64,000 bases of DNA from Brachycybe producta (lineage: Eukaryota > Arthropoda > Diplopoda > Playtdesmida > Andrognathidae), in NCBI GenBank assembly GCA_036925085.1, contig JAUPFP010000105.1, positions 124,001-188,000 of the forward strand, in the 5' to 3' direction. The translations under genes were made by a program, and so were the position numbers. Positions 1 to 13,200 of the stretch are shown here, one piece after another (the stretch's first letter is position 1; every line of letters starts with the position of its first letter). The notes beneath the pieces were generated by a model, which ran no database searches, had not been told where the DNA came from, and saw nothing but the letters and a program-made list of their open reading frames with translations.

Positions 1-2000
1 TCCCGAAATAATTTTTCCAAAGATTGTTTTAGAAAGAAGTCAAAAGACCACTTGAATCTTTGTATATGGCAGTATTTTTTTTAAAAAAAGGGTTAAGTTT
101 TTTTTTTAACCTAAGATAACCGGAATTGGATACATGTTTTGTCGTAAAGAATCGTAAAGAACGTCGGTCAAAAACAACTCAAAATATCATCCTACTATTC
201 TAATTTCTAAAACAGTTTGAATTTTGTATGTTTTCCCTGATAAATTCTTCTCAGCACTAAGTGGGCGGGCTGAGTACCCGGTCAACCTTAAGAATTTCAA
301 ATAAAAACTTAAAAATGTATGTTCTCATCAATATCAAATTGGTATAATAGTTTATTTGAAAATATCGACGTAAAAGTACCTTTTTATGTTCTGTTTTCAC
401 TAGACGAAAATATGGATAATAAATTTGATTAACCCGTTTTAATGAAGATAAAACCTCCAAAAGTAGATTCCATGTAAAAGTTAAAGTGAACTTGTGAGAG
501 ATTCTTCTGGTCGCCGTTGTTAGATTTCTCCTTGGTTTCATTACGTTTCTCTGTTAGCCTTATCTTTTAATCGTTATTTTCATTTGTTATTGGTTTGATT
601 TAACTATAACTTTACGTCAAAATAACGCCATTTCAATGTAAATATATTGATGAGGAATTTATGGTTCAGTTAAAAGTGGTAGGGCGAGAGGGGCTTACTC
701 ACTTAAATTGACCTAAAATAATAAATCAAAATAGTATAGTGAATAGGCGGGTGCCACGTTTGTGCTCTCATATCGAATTCTTTTTCCCCATAATGGAGAC
801 ATTATTATAATGTATTGTACAAGTTCTAAGGAAAATGCGTTAGCTAATTTCATCATAGGAAACTTGACATTTTTCTAAAGTTTCAATTTTCTTAGTTTAA
901 TAATCTTGATCAAGACGAAACAGGGGGCCTTATGATCATTAATAATAAATTCCTTAATTTCCTTTACTGTTTTTACATTGGTATAATGTATAATTTCAAA
1001 TTAACTTAGGAACGTCTTTTTGAAAGTTGCTTCTTAATAATACCTCGTTTCCATTATAAAAGTTATCAGCAGTTGAAATGATAATCACGGTTTCTTTTAT
1101 TGAAAACAAATGTGGTCGGATGAACCATGGTAAATTAGAATACAATGCTCTTAACCCAAATGCATAGACGCAACATGGTTAACCACATTACTGAAAGGCA
1201 GCAAAGTAAGATCACTTAAATGTTTTACTGAAAGAAGAGTGAAAAACCTTAAGAAAAAGTAACACAAAATTAGAAATTGCTTTAAAAATTGCAACAAATC
1301 ATCAAAGCATACTTTCTAGCTTGATTGTAGTTAACTTATTAACCGTGGTTATGTAACTGCAGTTATTTTTTAATAAAAAGAACGAGGTAAAACAAAAAGC
1401 GCCGAAATCTCAGCCTCTAAAAATTTTACCACTGCACCTACTGTACAAACTGGAAGAAACTGGAAGATAAAATTCTTACCACTTCGAATAGCACAATTTC
1501 GAGTCAATTGAAAGCCTCGGCCAAGTTGGTTCTACTGTAAACGTAATGATTGAAATAGCAAACGTATTTCACCATATGTTTATACGCTCGTATATATAGA
1601 AAAAATTACAATAAATGTAACTTGCATAATATATACCGGTACAATTTTCATCATCCTTTCAATTACAATTATACAATTATAAAAAACATAAAAACTATTT
1701 GTTCATGCTACATTTTTTTCTGTTTTCAAAATTTCCTTCAGGACTTCAAATTGTCACCTTTTGTTTTAGGTCAAACAGCTTTTCAACGAGAAATTTTCAG
1801 CTAACCCATTTGACAACTCACCTGTCATATGAAATGTCAAATAATGATGGCCCTACTATATGCATTCATGTATGGTTGTATACACAGCTTTTTTATTGTC
1901 CAATATTTCATACGATAACAAAAGGAAATGTATTTACATCTATGAATTGTATTGTTAACGAATAATGACTGCAAGATAATCAAGAAAAATACTACAAAAT
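1..2000 (-). other. Left-edge partial gene unit (fifth paralogue: intron, exon 1, promoter)
   Basis: From about position 270 to 1980 the sequence aligns by eye with the intron, first exon and upstream region of gene A (17430-19770). Shared blocks include the stretch with ATGGTTAA near 1175 and the block around the donor at 1475-1480. On the minus strand a donor reading AAGTG/GTAAGA lies at 1480/1479 and a TATATATA motif at 1591-1598. The divergence is clearly greater than between A and C, so this is an older copy. The coding exon would be expected about 2.5 kb downstream, beyond the left edge, so its product cannot be read. No protein is claimed here. Confidence 0.7.
1480..1598 (-). promoter_or_regulatory. 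TATA box and non-coding exon 1 of the left-edge paralogue
   Basis: On the minus strand TATATATA (1598-1591) is followed about 110 nt later by the donor G/GTAAG at 1480/1479. The same order and the same exon sequence (containing TTGACTCGAAATT) appear in copies A, B and C, and a weaker form appears in D. The promoter role is inferred from position and conservation. Confidence 0.55.
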
Positions 2001-5000
2001 TCAGAAACTTTTACACGTTTGATGACGTTAGCAATAACTTTGATTATCTAACAATCAGCTAAAATTAACCTTAAATATTAACAATAGTTTTGTACGAATT
2101 TTCACAATTTTTCTCTGAATATATAGAGTATATTTAAAGTGAAACTTAAGCCTATATGTGTGACGTCATTTTTAATATTAGCAGATGACAGTTATAGTTC
2201 CACTTTTCGCCGTTTAGTGGCACCCCACAGCTAAGCCATTGAAGCCAATGAGAAAGAGAAATTCCTATTTTAAAAAATACATAGTTCAGGCAAATGTTTT
2301 GTTTTCTGCAACAAAAATTGTTATTTTCAAAATTCAAATTGCAATATGTACATAACAATATTGCTCATCTAGTGATAAGTTGGTAAAAATTTATAATTAG
2401 TTCTTCTATTTTTAATTTCATTTTAAAATCTCGTATTTTTTAGCTCATGTTAAATCCCATAGGCCACAAAAGCTCCTCCGTTTATATATACATTTTATAG
2501 GATCTAAATTTCCCACTAACAATAAGTTTCATAATACCCTAAAATTTGACCACTAATTGTATACGACTCAAATTACTCACCATTGTAGTTCAAAAGTTGC
2601 TCTTCCTTTTTTCAGTAGTGCATATATTATCCAAAAAAGAGTCGTTATTAAAATAAAGCTACTTCTATCCATCGATTAGAGAAAAAATGGCGGACAAAAG
2701 TATATCAAAATTGATAAATTTGCCACATGTTGACGTCACAGCTACAGAAGCGCCTACATGCGAAGATTTTTATAAGTTTTTTTTTCACTGTAGGCTCTTA
2801 AGTAAGGGAAATCAAACTTTATTCTGTTCTTCTGAAAGCCTGGAACACATAATGCTGAATTCAACTTAGGAAAATGAAAACACAGTGTATGTGTTGCTGA
2901 TCTTCACACACAAATAACAGAAGAAAAAAAAAAGATATGCCCTTCCATTGTGTGTAAGGAAAGAAACACTACATACACAACAGAGCCGTAACTATGTAAT
3001 TTTTGCTGCACGCGGTAAGAATAAAATAGGGAGATAGTGGAGGCAAGTGACAAAGGTTAAATATGAAAAATGACTTACATTGTGCAGAATTCTACAAATG
3101 CTGCGAGATAAAAAAAATTTCCGATATAAAATATCTTATGAATCTACTTTCTGCCAAATAAATATAATAAATTTATTTGAATTTAGTTAATTTCTATTTT
3201 CAGTTGGCCTTTTCAACATATGGAAACTTGGCCATGGAACGTTTTCAGGAATGAGGACCTTTCTTGAAACCAATGTTTCATGCGATTCATTTTTTCCCTA
3301 AATACTGTATTTTATACATATGGAAAATTAGATTTTATCTTTTGTTAAAAATAAACATTCAGTTTTCTGAAGCGACTTTGCTAACAAACAAAAAAACGAA
3401 TCAGCTTTTTCTTTCCTTATTTAACACTATTTTCTATTCATTATTGGTTTTTTTTTTATTTTTCAAATTTTCGCAAAAATGAAAACCTAAAGACAAAATG
3501 AGAAAGAAAAAAAATCCAATAAAGAAACGAAAAAAGTGAAACAATTCTTTTCCAACAACAAAATTGTATGAGTTTTGAAATTGAAATTATGTTTTAATTT
3601 AGTTTAATTTGTTGTGTCACAAACAACTCGCGAACCACAGGTTGTGTGCAAAACGTGATAGAATAAAAGAAGAAAAACGATGGCATATATCCGAAACCGT
3701 CCCACGAGACAAACTAAAAAAAAAAACCTATATAAAAATCAGTTTAAAGATGAAAGTCGAAAAGAATCTCATTCAATACAAACACGCAAACAAATACGGA
3801 AACAAATATCAGAAAATAAATAAACCAAAGTGGATTTTGCAACATTTTAGCTCAAAAAAGTGATTCAATTATAAAACCGGGGTCACATTAGAGAACATAC
3901 TCTTGTAAAGTGTATCGGAAACAGCACACAATACTGCTTACAACACAATTTTATTTTTTTTACTGTGTAGCAATTGTTGCAACTAATAGAAATTAATATC
4001 TAGGTTTGGGTTTTACTAGAATCATGCTAATGGATGTAGAATGTCATTGATGAACGCGACTAGTTTGGAAATTAGTGACGCGTCTCCTCAGTAGGTCCTA
4101 TAATGAGTGCATGATCCATCAATTGTTGAATACACTCAATGTCCGCCACCGAGTAGCGCCACAAAGTGGCTCGTATGAAGATGGCCTTGATCAACACAGT
4201 CAAAAAAAAAGGAGGCGGTCGCCACCTGTGGAAGGGTTCGACCCATATTCACCACTGTGGTGAAAGAAAATCAATTGCAGCGGTTTATGTAAACACCTCT
4301 TATTTAATCAGGGGTCTGTTAAAGACGACCACTTTTTGTTTTACCACAAAGTGGTCCGCGAGAAGCCAGCCTTAGTGTGGATAGTTTTTAACTAACCCAC
4401 CACAGGTTGTGCAGCCTTTTACTACATGTAGTTAAATAGTGTAACCCCAGCTTAAGTCACAAAGTTGAAAACCTCGTGTAAAAGTGGAATTCCATTAAAA
4501 AATGGCTGCCGAACCAATGCATCGGTCGATGCCGAAAAATGGGGGGAAAAAAAAGAAACAGAGAAAACTCAGTGTGATGGCATCATTGGATATTCTTTTG
4601 TGATCTTGTTCCATATAATTTACGTAGCTAAAGGTTCTGAATAGAAATCAATACAAATCGATACAAAACCAACCCACATTTGAACTATTTTCTAGTTGTT
4701 GTTATTGTTTAATCATCGATCAAGTGTTGAAGCATGTACAACTATATATTTATTCTTTTTATCATGTGTCAAATGGTGGTTTTAATTACTAGGAAAAACT
4801 TGACAGAAGCAACCGTACTTAGCATTTAGCAAGTTAGCAACTTTTGTTTGTCTGTTATGTGTGTTGTTACAGAATAAGTTGATAAGCATAAGTGACGTTT
4901 GCACTATATGTTATTATTATTATTAAAAATAATTAGTATTGTGGCTTATGGCATTAAGATAATTAATTTCTGCACTTTTTTTTAGTCTGGGACTGTCCAA

Positions 5001-5027
5001 TTTGCATATATAAAAACGGGATACAGA
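2001..5027. other. Unassigned AT-rich stretch
   Basis: I see no gene family, RNA gene or complete repeat here. A 60-codon frame at 2687-2869 on the plus strand starts in a fair context (AAAAATGGCG) but matches nothing I know, and many frames of this length are expected by chance in such DNA. Several poly-T and poly-A runs are present. Confidence 0.4.
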
Positions 5028-5183
5028 CATTTGCCCTAATGCCAATTGCCCTAAAGCCATTTGCCCTAAAGGGATGATTACACTAAAACCACTTGCCCTA
5101 AAGGAACATTTGTATTAAAACCACTTGCCCTAAAGGGACATTTCCCCTAAAATCACTTGCCCTAAAAGGACATTTTCCCTTTT
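5028..5183. repeat. Degenerate TTTGCCCTAAAGG minisatellite
   Basis: About nine irregular copies of a 15-20 bp motif built on TTGCCCTAAA, alternating with ACTAAAACCAC. The same motif forms the regular 17-bp array at 27789-28015 inside the large Helitron, so the two are related. No Helitron ends are recognisable beside this copy. Confidence 0.8.
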
Positions 5184-5740
5184 CATATGGTTTAGTGTCT
5201 TTCAGTGAAGTACGTTAAATAGTTTCTGCATGCCGCAGGCCAGCCAATAATGACAAATGACATATGTAGACTGCCACAACCTCTTTAAGTGTGGAGTCAT
5301 TCCTGCATATATAGTAAGCCCATGCAAATACTAAATAGCCTCATAGATAAGACAGTTACTTTTTATAGTACCAGAACCAACTTTCTCATTACATTTTGTA
5401 CATCATTTTGAAAGGTCAAAACGAAAACAGGAAACAAACTTAGGCTATAAACTTAATTTATTCAATTACTACCAATTTTTAGCTAAAACTATCAAACTTA
5501 AATTAATAACTTTTTAATTTTTTCCGACTTTAAAAAATTATGTTTTTTTTTAAAGAAAAATCACGTGATTTTAAACAAAATCAATCTACCCTGATGTATA
5601 CAGTAATATTTATAAAAAACTGTTAGTAAACTGCAAAAAAAAAAAAAATTCAGGTTTAGTAGCAGAACCAAAAGTGTTCAATCAAATTTTGCATATATAT
5701 ATAGGCCACCATGTCATTTATGCTTTAGTTCAATATTTTT

Positions 5741-6196
5741 TTGCATAATGAAAAGCATAAACACACTTTCTCTATTATTCCCTACTCCTCCTCATCTTCC
5801 CCACCTTCAATACAACACACGCCTTCATTCCATTACTTTTGCATCCCTCACATAGTTAAAAAAAAAAATTCCGATCAACGTGAAAAATCCAATATCAAAA
5901 TGGAAACCTATCAATTTTCCTTATCAGCAGCGCCTTTTACCTTCTTAACTATACTATACACACGCACAAGACCATCTCATTTTCCAATTTTCAGAACAAA
6001 ATTAGATTTAGGAGACATCAAGGGTGCTGCTAGTGCTGCTACTAAATTAGGACGCAATTGGAAAGAATTTCATTACGTAGAAAAATATGTAGAGAAAAAA
6101 AAAATCGAATTTATAAATTCAGGCCATATAACAATATCTCAAATGACTGAAAAATCAATGACAAGAAACAAAATTTTATTTTGGCTTTTCTCCTAA
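5741..6196 (+). other. Open frame of 151 codons, doubtful
   Basis: The frame is open for 151 codons. The first half is low-complexity and Ser/Pro/Lys-rich. The second half (from about 5995) reads more like protein, with GDIKGAASAATKLGRNWKEF and a Lys-rich tail, and is preceded by a good acceptor-like TTTTCCAATTTTCAG. It could be a coding exon or chance. I recognise no family, and no promoter or poly(A) signal was located. Confidence 0.15.
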
Positions 6197-8230
6197 AGTC
6201 ACCACTCCTACTTAATGGCAACACTCCCTCCCTGTCACACAAAACAATACCAGTTAGAAAACCAACCAAAAAAAGAAGAAACATTTGCGACGCAGTTTGA
6301 GTGTGTTTTGTACACTATTTAGACATGACTGTAATTGAAAACTTTGTTAAATGCATTTAAATAATAAACGTGTTTTACAGAGCCCCGTGAAGGGCAAACA
6401 AACAATAACCCGAATTCAATTTATTCAGTTAATAATCTGAAAATATTGAGTTAATACTTAAATATAATTATATAAACTATATTGACAAAATATTGATTTG
6501 GTATTTCAATTAAAAATATTAATAATAAAGTCAATGTTTATTTGATTCATGTTCTTAAATGGATTCCGTACACTGCACCTAAACACATTTAATATGAATT
6601 CATTTAATTCATTTGAATGAGGCTCCTTGATCTATACGAGCTGGCGCATATGTGACATTTTCTGACAAGTTTCAAGCTTTGTAGAACAACTATCTCTAAA
6701 GTAGGGATGAGCGATTCATCACTTATTAATAGATTTTTGTTGACAATTATTCGATTATTTTTTCGATTTTGACACTTCCGATTATCACATTTCGATTTTT
6801 TATTGTTCCGTGTGCCACTAGTTGTTGACTCTTAAGACTGGGTATTCACATCAAAAAGCGAGCTAGAGCGAACAAGCATTCTCACTCAATAATCGTCCGG
6901 TGCACACATTCGCTCACTCATGTTAAAAAAAACATTTGGTGAATGGCAGTACATCAAAGAAAATACGTATCCACAACTGGCACAGCGTTTTTTTTATAAA
7001 ATAAAACCCATTAAATTTAATATTAATAAAAAAAATCTTTAAAAGTCTAATACTATGTATTATAGTTTCTACATAAAGTGTCATCAAGAGTTCTTTATTC
7101 TTCAGTAGAACTACAAATAATAAAAAAATCGGTTCAAATAATCGATTTTTTGTGCCGTTTCACCGGATGCATAGATTACATTAAATATAATCGATTTTAA
7201 AAGAATCAATTCTTTTCATTCATTTCAGTATATCATATTAATGATTGCTAAGGCAAAACTCGAGCTAAACTCATCAACTTTAGAAGTTCAATGTAAAAGT
7301 TTATGGGTTTAAAACTTTGTAATTATTAACAACACGACCGTAAGTGCCGTTGTTGTTAGAAGGTGACAGTTCCTAAAATTCTCCTGTCACTGCAACAAAC
7401 CGAGGCCTCCCTCTCGCATGAACCCGTTGAAAAGTTACAGTTTGTACATAGGCCTATAATTTTAATTTCGGAGTGGATTTGCAGATTTCCTGTTGGTTTT
7501 TTAAAAGCAACTCGTAGACCCGATAGCCGTACACAGTAAAAAGTGAGACCACAGAAACATGGAACACAACCCCCTCCCCCTCTTTCCCTCCCTCCACCCC
7601 ATATCCCAATGTCCAATTAATCTAAAAGAAGCTTTACAAAAGTTTCACCGACTTAACCCCGTACATCGTCAACTGACATCGTCACTATAAATGCAGAAAT
7701 CCTATTACATAAGTGAATTTTCAACCAGTGGTTCGCGAGCCAACAAACAAAAAAGCATACATTGGCTCTTAGTTAACATTAGTTGCCGACCACATCATAA
7801 GTTAATCCAATTTCACTCAACCAATGTCGTATATAAAATGAATATTTATCACTTTAACACAATGAAGAAAAGTGAAAAAAAAAAAAAAACCTAAAGTGAA
7901 ATGAAACCGAAGTTAAACACATAAACAACCCAAATGATGCAAATCCAATGACTGCCCAATGAAAATGCAAATCATTTTAAGAAGAAAAAAAAAACTTTTT
8001 TCTCTTTTTCTAAAACATTTTTTTTATAAACACTAAAAAAAATCTTCACTCGAAATGAAACTCGAAAGCCTAACGTTAATGCATTTCAAAAGTGATGAGA
8101 TTTTTTTCTTCTTACTCATTTCACTTTAATAGAAAAAAGCTTTTTCTAAGATAATTAAAACGCTTGAAAGTTTAACGAACATTAAAGACGTATCGCAAAA
8201 CAGAAAAACGAAAAGTGCAAAGTGCACTTA
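6197..8230. other. Unassigned AT-rich stretch with repeat debris
   Basis: Between about 6700 and 7210 there are several related blocks built on ATCGATTTT and TTCGATTATT, probably a decayed TIR element. At 6834-6940 a block starting AGACTGGGTATTCACATC resembles Harbinger-type MITE ends. Neither has ends I can place. The rest is featureless. Confidence 0.35.
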
Positions 8231-8234
8231 TCTA

Positions 8235-8605
8235 GTGACAGAACGTCAAAAAATCGGAAAGTGTGCTTCTATTTTTTTAAAAAAAATATTTTAAAAAATC
8301 GCGAATTTCTAACTCTTATTTTAAACTAAATTGAGTACGCCCTCGTAAGAACAAAATATCCATTAAAATGTTGGTAAAAATACGCAAAAATAATTTAAAA
8401 AAACCACAAGTAAACCACAGGGAAGCCAACACATCGGCGCACATGCTGAATTTTTTTTTCCTGGTTTTTAGGTATTTTTACCAACATTTTAATGGATGTG
8501 TTTTTCATAAAGCGTACCATAAAAATTAAAAATTCGCGATTTAGAAATAAGTTTTTTTTTAAAAAAATGAAAGCACAGTTTCCAATTCTTTTGACATTCT
8601 ATCTT
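8235..8605. repeat. Imperfect palindromic MITE-like repeat
   Basis: The left arm carries AAAATCGCGAATTT and, further in, ATTAAAATGTTGGTAAAAAT (8353-8383). The right arm carries the inverted forms: ATTTTTACCAACATTTTAAT (8472-8500) and AAATTCGCGATTT (near 8530). Outer pieces with GACAGAACGTC on the left and GACATTCTATC on the right extend the symmetry. No coding capacity. Probably a non-autonomous DNA transposon. Confidence 0.6.
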
Positions 8606-9335
8606 AGACTATTAGTCTACTGGACTGGCAACTCCCTATCTTCTACATGTTAAAGCGTTAAATGCATGTTCATAGGCAAAATAAATAAGGCAAAAGTGAC
8701 GCCAGCTCCGCCTGGTGTCATTATTTTAAAAGAAAATCGTTGGCTAGTGTTTTTTTTGAAAATGGAAGACATTGGGGGTGAATCATGTACTGTATGGCAA
8801 GTTATTTTAGTTTTTTCACGTTTTACTGGATTTTCCAATTTTAATTCTATTCTAGGAATCTTGTAAAATGCGGATAAAAAAGTAAAATGAATTTCCATAT
8901 GTGATATTCTGCTGTGAATTTGTGTAAATCTTAGTGAATCTCGTACATGACTTTTTTTAATGTCGGCCCAGTTGTCGTTTCATCTCCTAAGCAAAAAATG
9001 GTTGGAAAACGTTGTTGTTAGGTGTTTGTGACTCGCGTTTTCCTGATAATAGACCACAACCAAAACAGGTAACACTTTACAGACACTTTTTGACAGAACA
9101 CAGCTGTAGTTCTTCATCGGCCATACTTTTTATAATAATATATATAAAAATCCACCCTATATGACTACAAAATGAATTCGTCCAAAGTTTGACTTTTGAT
9201 ATTTATGTTCATATACCATAGTCCCGCTAGAGGCGCCACTTCAAAAACGACGTCACGACGATTCAAAACTATCCAACACAAAATTTCGGGAGTTGCCAGT
9301 CCAGTAGAGTAATAGTCTAAGATTCTATCACTAGA
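8598..9335. repeat. Long inverted repeat with arms of about 50 bp
   Basis: The arm at 8598-8645 (with TACTGGACTGGCAACTCCC) returns inverted at 9288-9335 (GGGAGTTGCCAGTCCAGTA), separated by about 640 bp of unrelated sequence. Both arms also contain the inverted pair around CTTAGACTATTA. The outer edge ATCTAGTGA also occurs near 8230, so this element and the previous palindrome share a terminal module. Confidence 0.6.
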
Positions 9336-9731
9336 TAAACATATATTTAAAGTGCACGTTTCAATCTGAACCATCAAAATTGGACAACTTCAAATATGAA
9401 AAATAAACATAATGCTGCAACTGTGTATTTTAAAAATTAATGTTTCTTCTTTAACATAGGGTTTATGGGTTCAATAGAAAAAACTATGCTAGAATTTTGC
9501 GATGTAGCCTAAGACCTAGAGAATATCCTAAGAGAATGTTTGACTTATCTAAATGAACTGGATATTTTAGCAAATGCATAAAGAGTAAGCCAGTTGATTC
9601 TCAGGTGAATGAATAGTCGTCATTTTCACTTACCAAAACAGCAGAAAAACATTAAATAAAACGTAGTGGTTTTAAATTGTAGGAAACGCCCTAAGAGTGA
9701 ATTTACAAACTACAAGTTGCTCAATCACTAA

Positions 9732-10156
9732 TGGCGCATTCACACAAGGCTGGTTGTAGCCCTCTAGCAGCATAGTGTGAACTGCTACCATCAGCTGCTT
9801 TCTCCAGCAGGCTAGTGATTTTAACAGCAGCTGGTGAAGTTGAACATGTCCAACTTTAGCAGCTACCAACCAGCTGGTCATGTGACTCCCTTTCTGCTGC
9901 TACCAGTGTGCTACCAGCTAGTGTGAACCCTCTGTCACTAGTAGTGGCACTAGTGGGTAGTTAAAACTCCACTGCTTGGGTTGGTTGGTTGGTTGTTAGA
10001 TTTTGTGTTTTTTGCAAGACGTTGATTATATGACATGTGCTGCTAATACTAGCAGTGACTGAATAAGTGTGAATCCAAAGCAGCTGCTGCTTGCTGTTGC
10101 TGCTAATAGCCAGCAGCAACCAGCAACTGGCAAACCAGTCTAATGTGAATGCGCCT
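9732..10156. mobile_element. PIF/Harbinger-like palindromic MITE, copy 1
   Basis: The ends are TGGCGCATTCACAC and GTGAATGCGCCT, flanked on both sides by TAA, which fits the 3-bp TWA duplication of PIF/Harbinger elements. The arms are long and rich in CAGCAG/CTGCTG. The interior contains a single copy of the motif that became the 36-bp array at 14620-15455. No coding capacity, so it would depend on a transposase elsewhere. Confidence 0.8.
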
Positions 10157-10210
10157 TAAACGATATTATCATGCTGATATTTAAAAACAAGGGATTCAAG
10201 GAACCCTATA

Positions 10211-13200
10211 GACCTCCATTGCTTTAATATATGCTTTCATATATCAAATAACCAACTTTTTTTCATTGTGCGCATGTGTACGCACATGTACACACTTGGG
10301 CGCATGTGTACGCACATGTACGCACTTGTGCGCATGTGTACGCACATGTACGCACTTGTGCGCATGTGTACGCACATGTACGCACTTGGGCGCATGTGTA
10401 CGCACATGTACGCACTTGGGCGCATGTGTACGCACATGTGCGCATGTGTACGCACATGTGCGCACTTGTGCGCATGGGTACGCACATGTGCGCGCTTGTA
10501 CGCACGTGTGCGCGCGTGTACGCACATGTGCGCGCGTGTGCGCGCGTGTACGCACATGTGCGCGCGTGTACGCACATGTACGCACATGTGCGCGCGTGTA
10601 CGCACATGTACGCACTTGTGCGCGCGTGTACGCACATGTACGCACTTGTGCGCGCGTGTACGCACACATGTACGCACTTGTGCGCGCGTGTACGCACACA
10701 TGTACGCACTTGTGCGCGCGTGTACGCACACATGTACGCACTTGTGCGCGCGTGTACGCACACATGTACGCACTTGTGCGCGCGTGTACGCACACATGTA
10801 CGCACTTGTGCGCGCGTGTACGCACACATGTACGCACTTGTGCGCGCGTGTACGCACACATGTACGCACTTGTGCGCGCGTGTACGCACATGTACGCACT
10901 TGTGCGCGCGTGTACGCACATGTACGCACTTGTGCGCGCGTGTACGCACATGTACGCACTTGTGCGCGCGTGTACGCACATGTACGCACTTGTGCGCGCG
11001 TGTACGCACATGTACGCACTTGTGCGCGCGTGTACGCACATGTACGCACTTGTGCGCGCGTGTACGCACATGTACGCACTTGTGCGCGCGTGTACGCACA
11101 TGTACGCACTTGTGCGCGCGTGTACGCACATGTACGCACTTGTGCGCGCGTGTACGCACATGTACGCACTTGTGCGCGCGTGTACGCACATGTACGCACT
11201 TGTGCGCGCGTGTACGCACATGTACGCACTTGTGCGCGCGTGTACGCACATGTACGCACTTGTGCGCGCGTGTACGCACATGTACGCACTTGTGCGCGCG
11301 TGTACGCACATGTACGCACTTGTGCGCGCGTGTACGCACATGTACGCACTTGTGCGCGCGTGTACGCACATGTACGCACTTGTGCGCACGTGTACGCACA
11401 TGTGCGCACGTGTGCGCACGTGTACGCACTTGTGCGCACGTGTGCGCACGTGTACGCACTTGTGCACACGTGTGCGCACTTGTACGCACGTGTACGCACT
11501 TGTGCGCACGTGTACGCACTTCTGCGCACGTGTACGCACTTCTGCGCACATGTACGCACGTGTACGCACGTGTGCGCACGTGTGCGCACGTGTGCGCACG
11601 TGTACGCACGTGTATGCACATGTACGCACTTGTGCGCACATGTACGCACGTGTGTGCACGTGTGCGCACGTGTACGCACATGTGCGCACGTGGTACGCAC
11701 ATGCACGCACTTGTGCACACGTGGTACGCACGTGTACGCACTTATGCGCACGTGTACGCACGTGTACGCACTTGTGCGCACGTGTACGCACGTGTACGCA
11801 CTTGTGCGCACGTGTACGCACGTGTACGCACTTGTGCGCACGTGTACGCACTTGTGCACACGTGTACGCACTTGTGCGCACGTGTACGCACTTGTGCGCA
11901 CGTGTACGCACATGTGCACACGTGTACGCACGTGTGCGCACTTGTGCGCACGTATACGCACGTGTGCGCACGTGTACGCACATGTACGCACTTGTGCGCA
12001 CGTGTACGCACTTGTGCGCACGTGTACGCACTTGTGCGCACGTGTGCACACGTGTACGCACTTGTGCGCACGTGTGCACACGTGTACGCACACGTGTACC
12101 CACTCGTGCGCACGTGTGTGCACGTGTACGCACTCGTGCGCACATGTACGCACGTGTACGCACTCGTGCGCACGTGTACGCACGTGTGCGCACGTGTACG
12201 CACGTGTATGCACATGTACGCACTTGTGCACACATGTACGCACGTGTGTGCACGTGTGCGCACGTGTACGCACATGTGCGCACGTGGTACGCACATGCAC
12301 GCACTTGTGCACACGTGGTACGCACGTGTACGCACTTATGCGCACGTGTACGCACGTGTACGCACTTGTGCGCACGTGTACGCACGTGTACGCACTTGTG
12401 CGCACGTGTACGCACTTGTGCGCACGTGTACGCACTTGTGCGCACGTGTATGCACTTGTGCGCACGTGTACGCACTTGTGCGCACGTGTACGCACTTGTG
12501 CGCACGTGTACGCACATGTGCACACGTGTACGCACTTGTGCGCACGTGTACGCACATGTGCACACGTGTACGCACGTGTGCGCACTTGTGCGCACGTATA
12601 CGCACGTGTGCGCACGTGTACGCACATGTACGCACTTGTGCGCACGTGTACGCACTTGTGCGCACGTGTACGCACTTGTGCGCACGTGTGCACACGTGTA
12701 CGCACTTGTGCGCACGTGTGCACACGTGTACGCACACGTGTACGCACTCGTGCGCACGTGTGTGCACGTGTACGCACTCGTGCGCACGTGTACGCACGTG
12801 TACGCACTCGTGCGCACGTGTACGCACTCGTGCGCACGTGTACGCACATGTACGCACTCGTACGCACGTGTACGCACATGTACGCACTTGTGCACACGTG
12901 TACGCACTTGTGCGCACGTGTACGCACATGTACGCACTTGTGCGCACGTGTACGCACATGTACGCACTTGTGCGCACGTGTACGCACATGTACGCACTTG
13001 TGCGCACGTGTACGCACATGTACGCACTTGTGCGCACGTGTACGCACATGTACGCACTTGTGTGCACGTGTACGCACATGTACGCACTTGTGCGCACGTG
13101 TACGCACATGTACGCACTTGTGCGCACGTGTGCGCACGTGTACGCACATGTACGCACGTGTACGCACATGTACGCACTTGTGCGCACGTGTACGCACATG

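Noticed and set aside
4140-4260. tRNA-like B-box (GGTTCGAC) near 4230
   Set aside because: No matching A-box or cloverleaf could be drawn.
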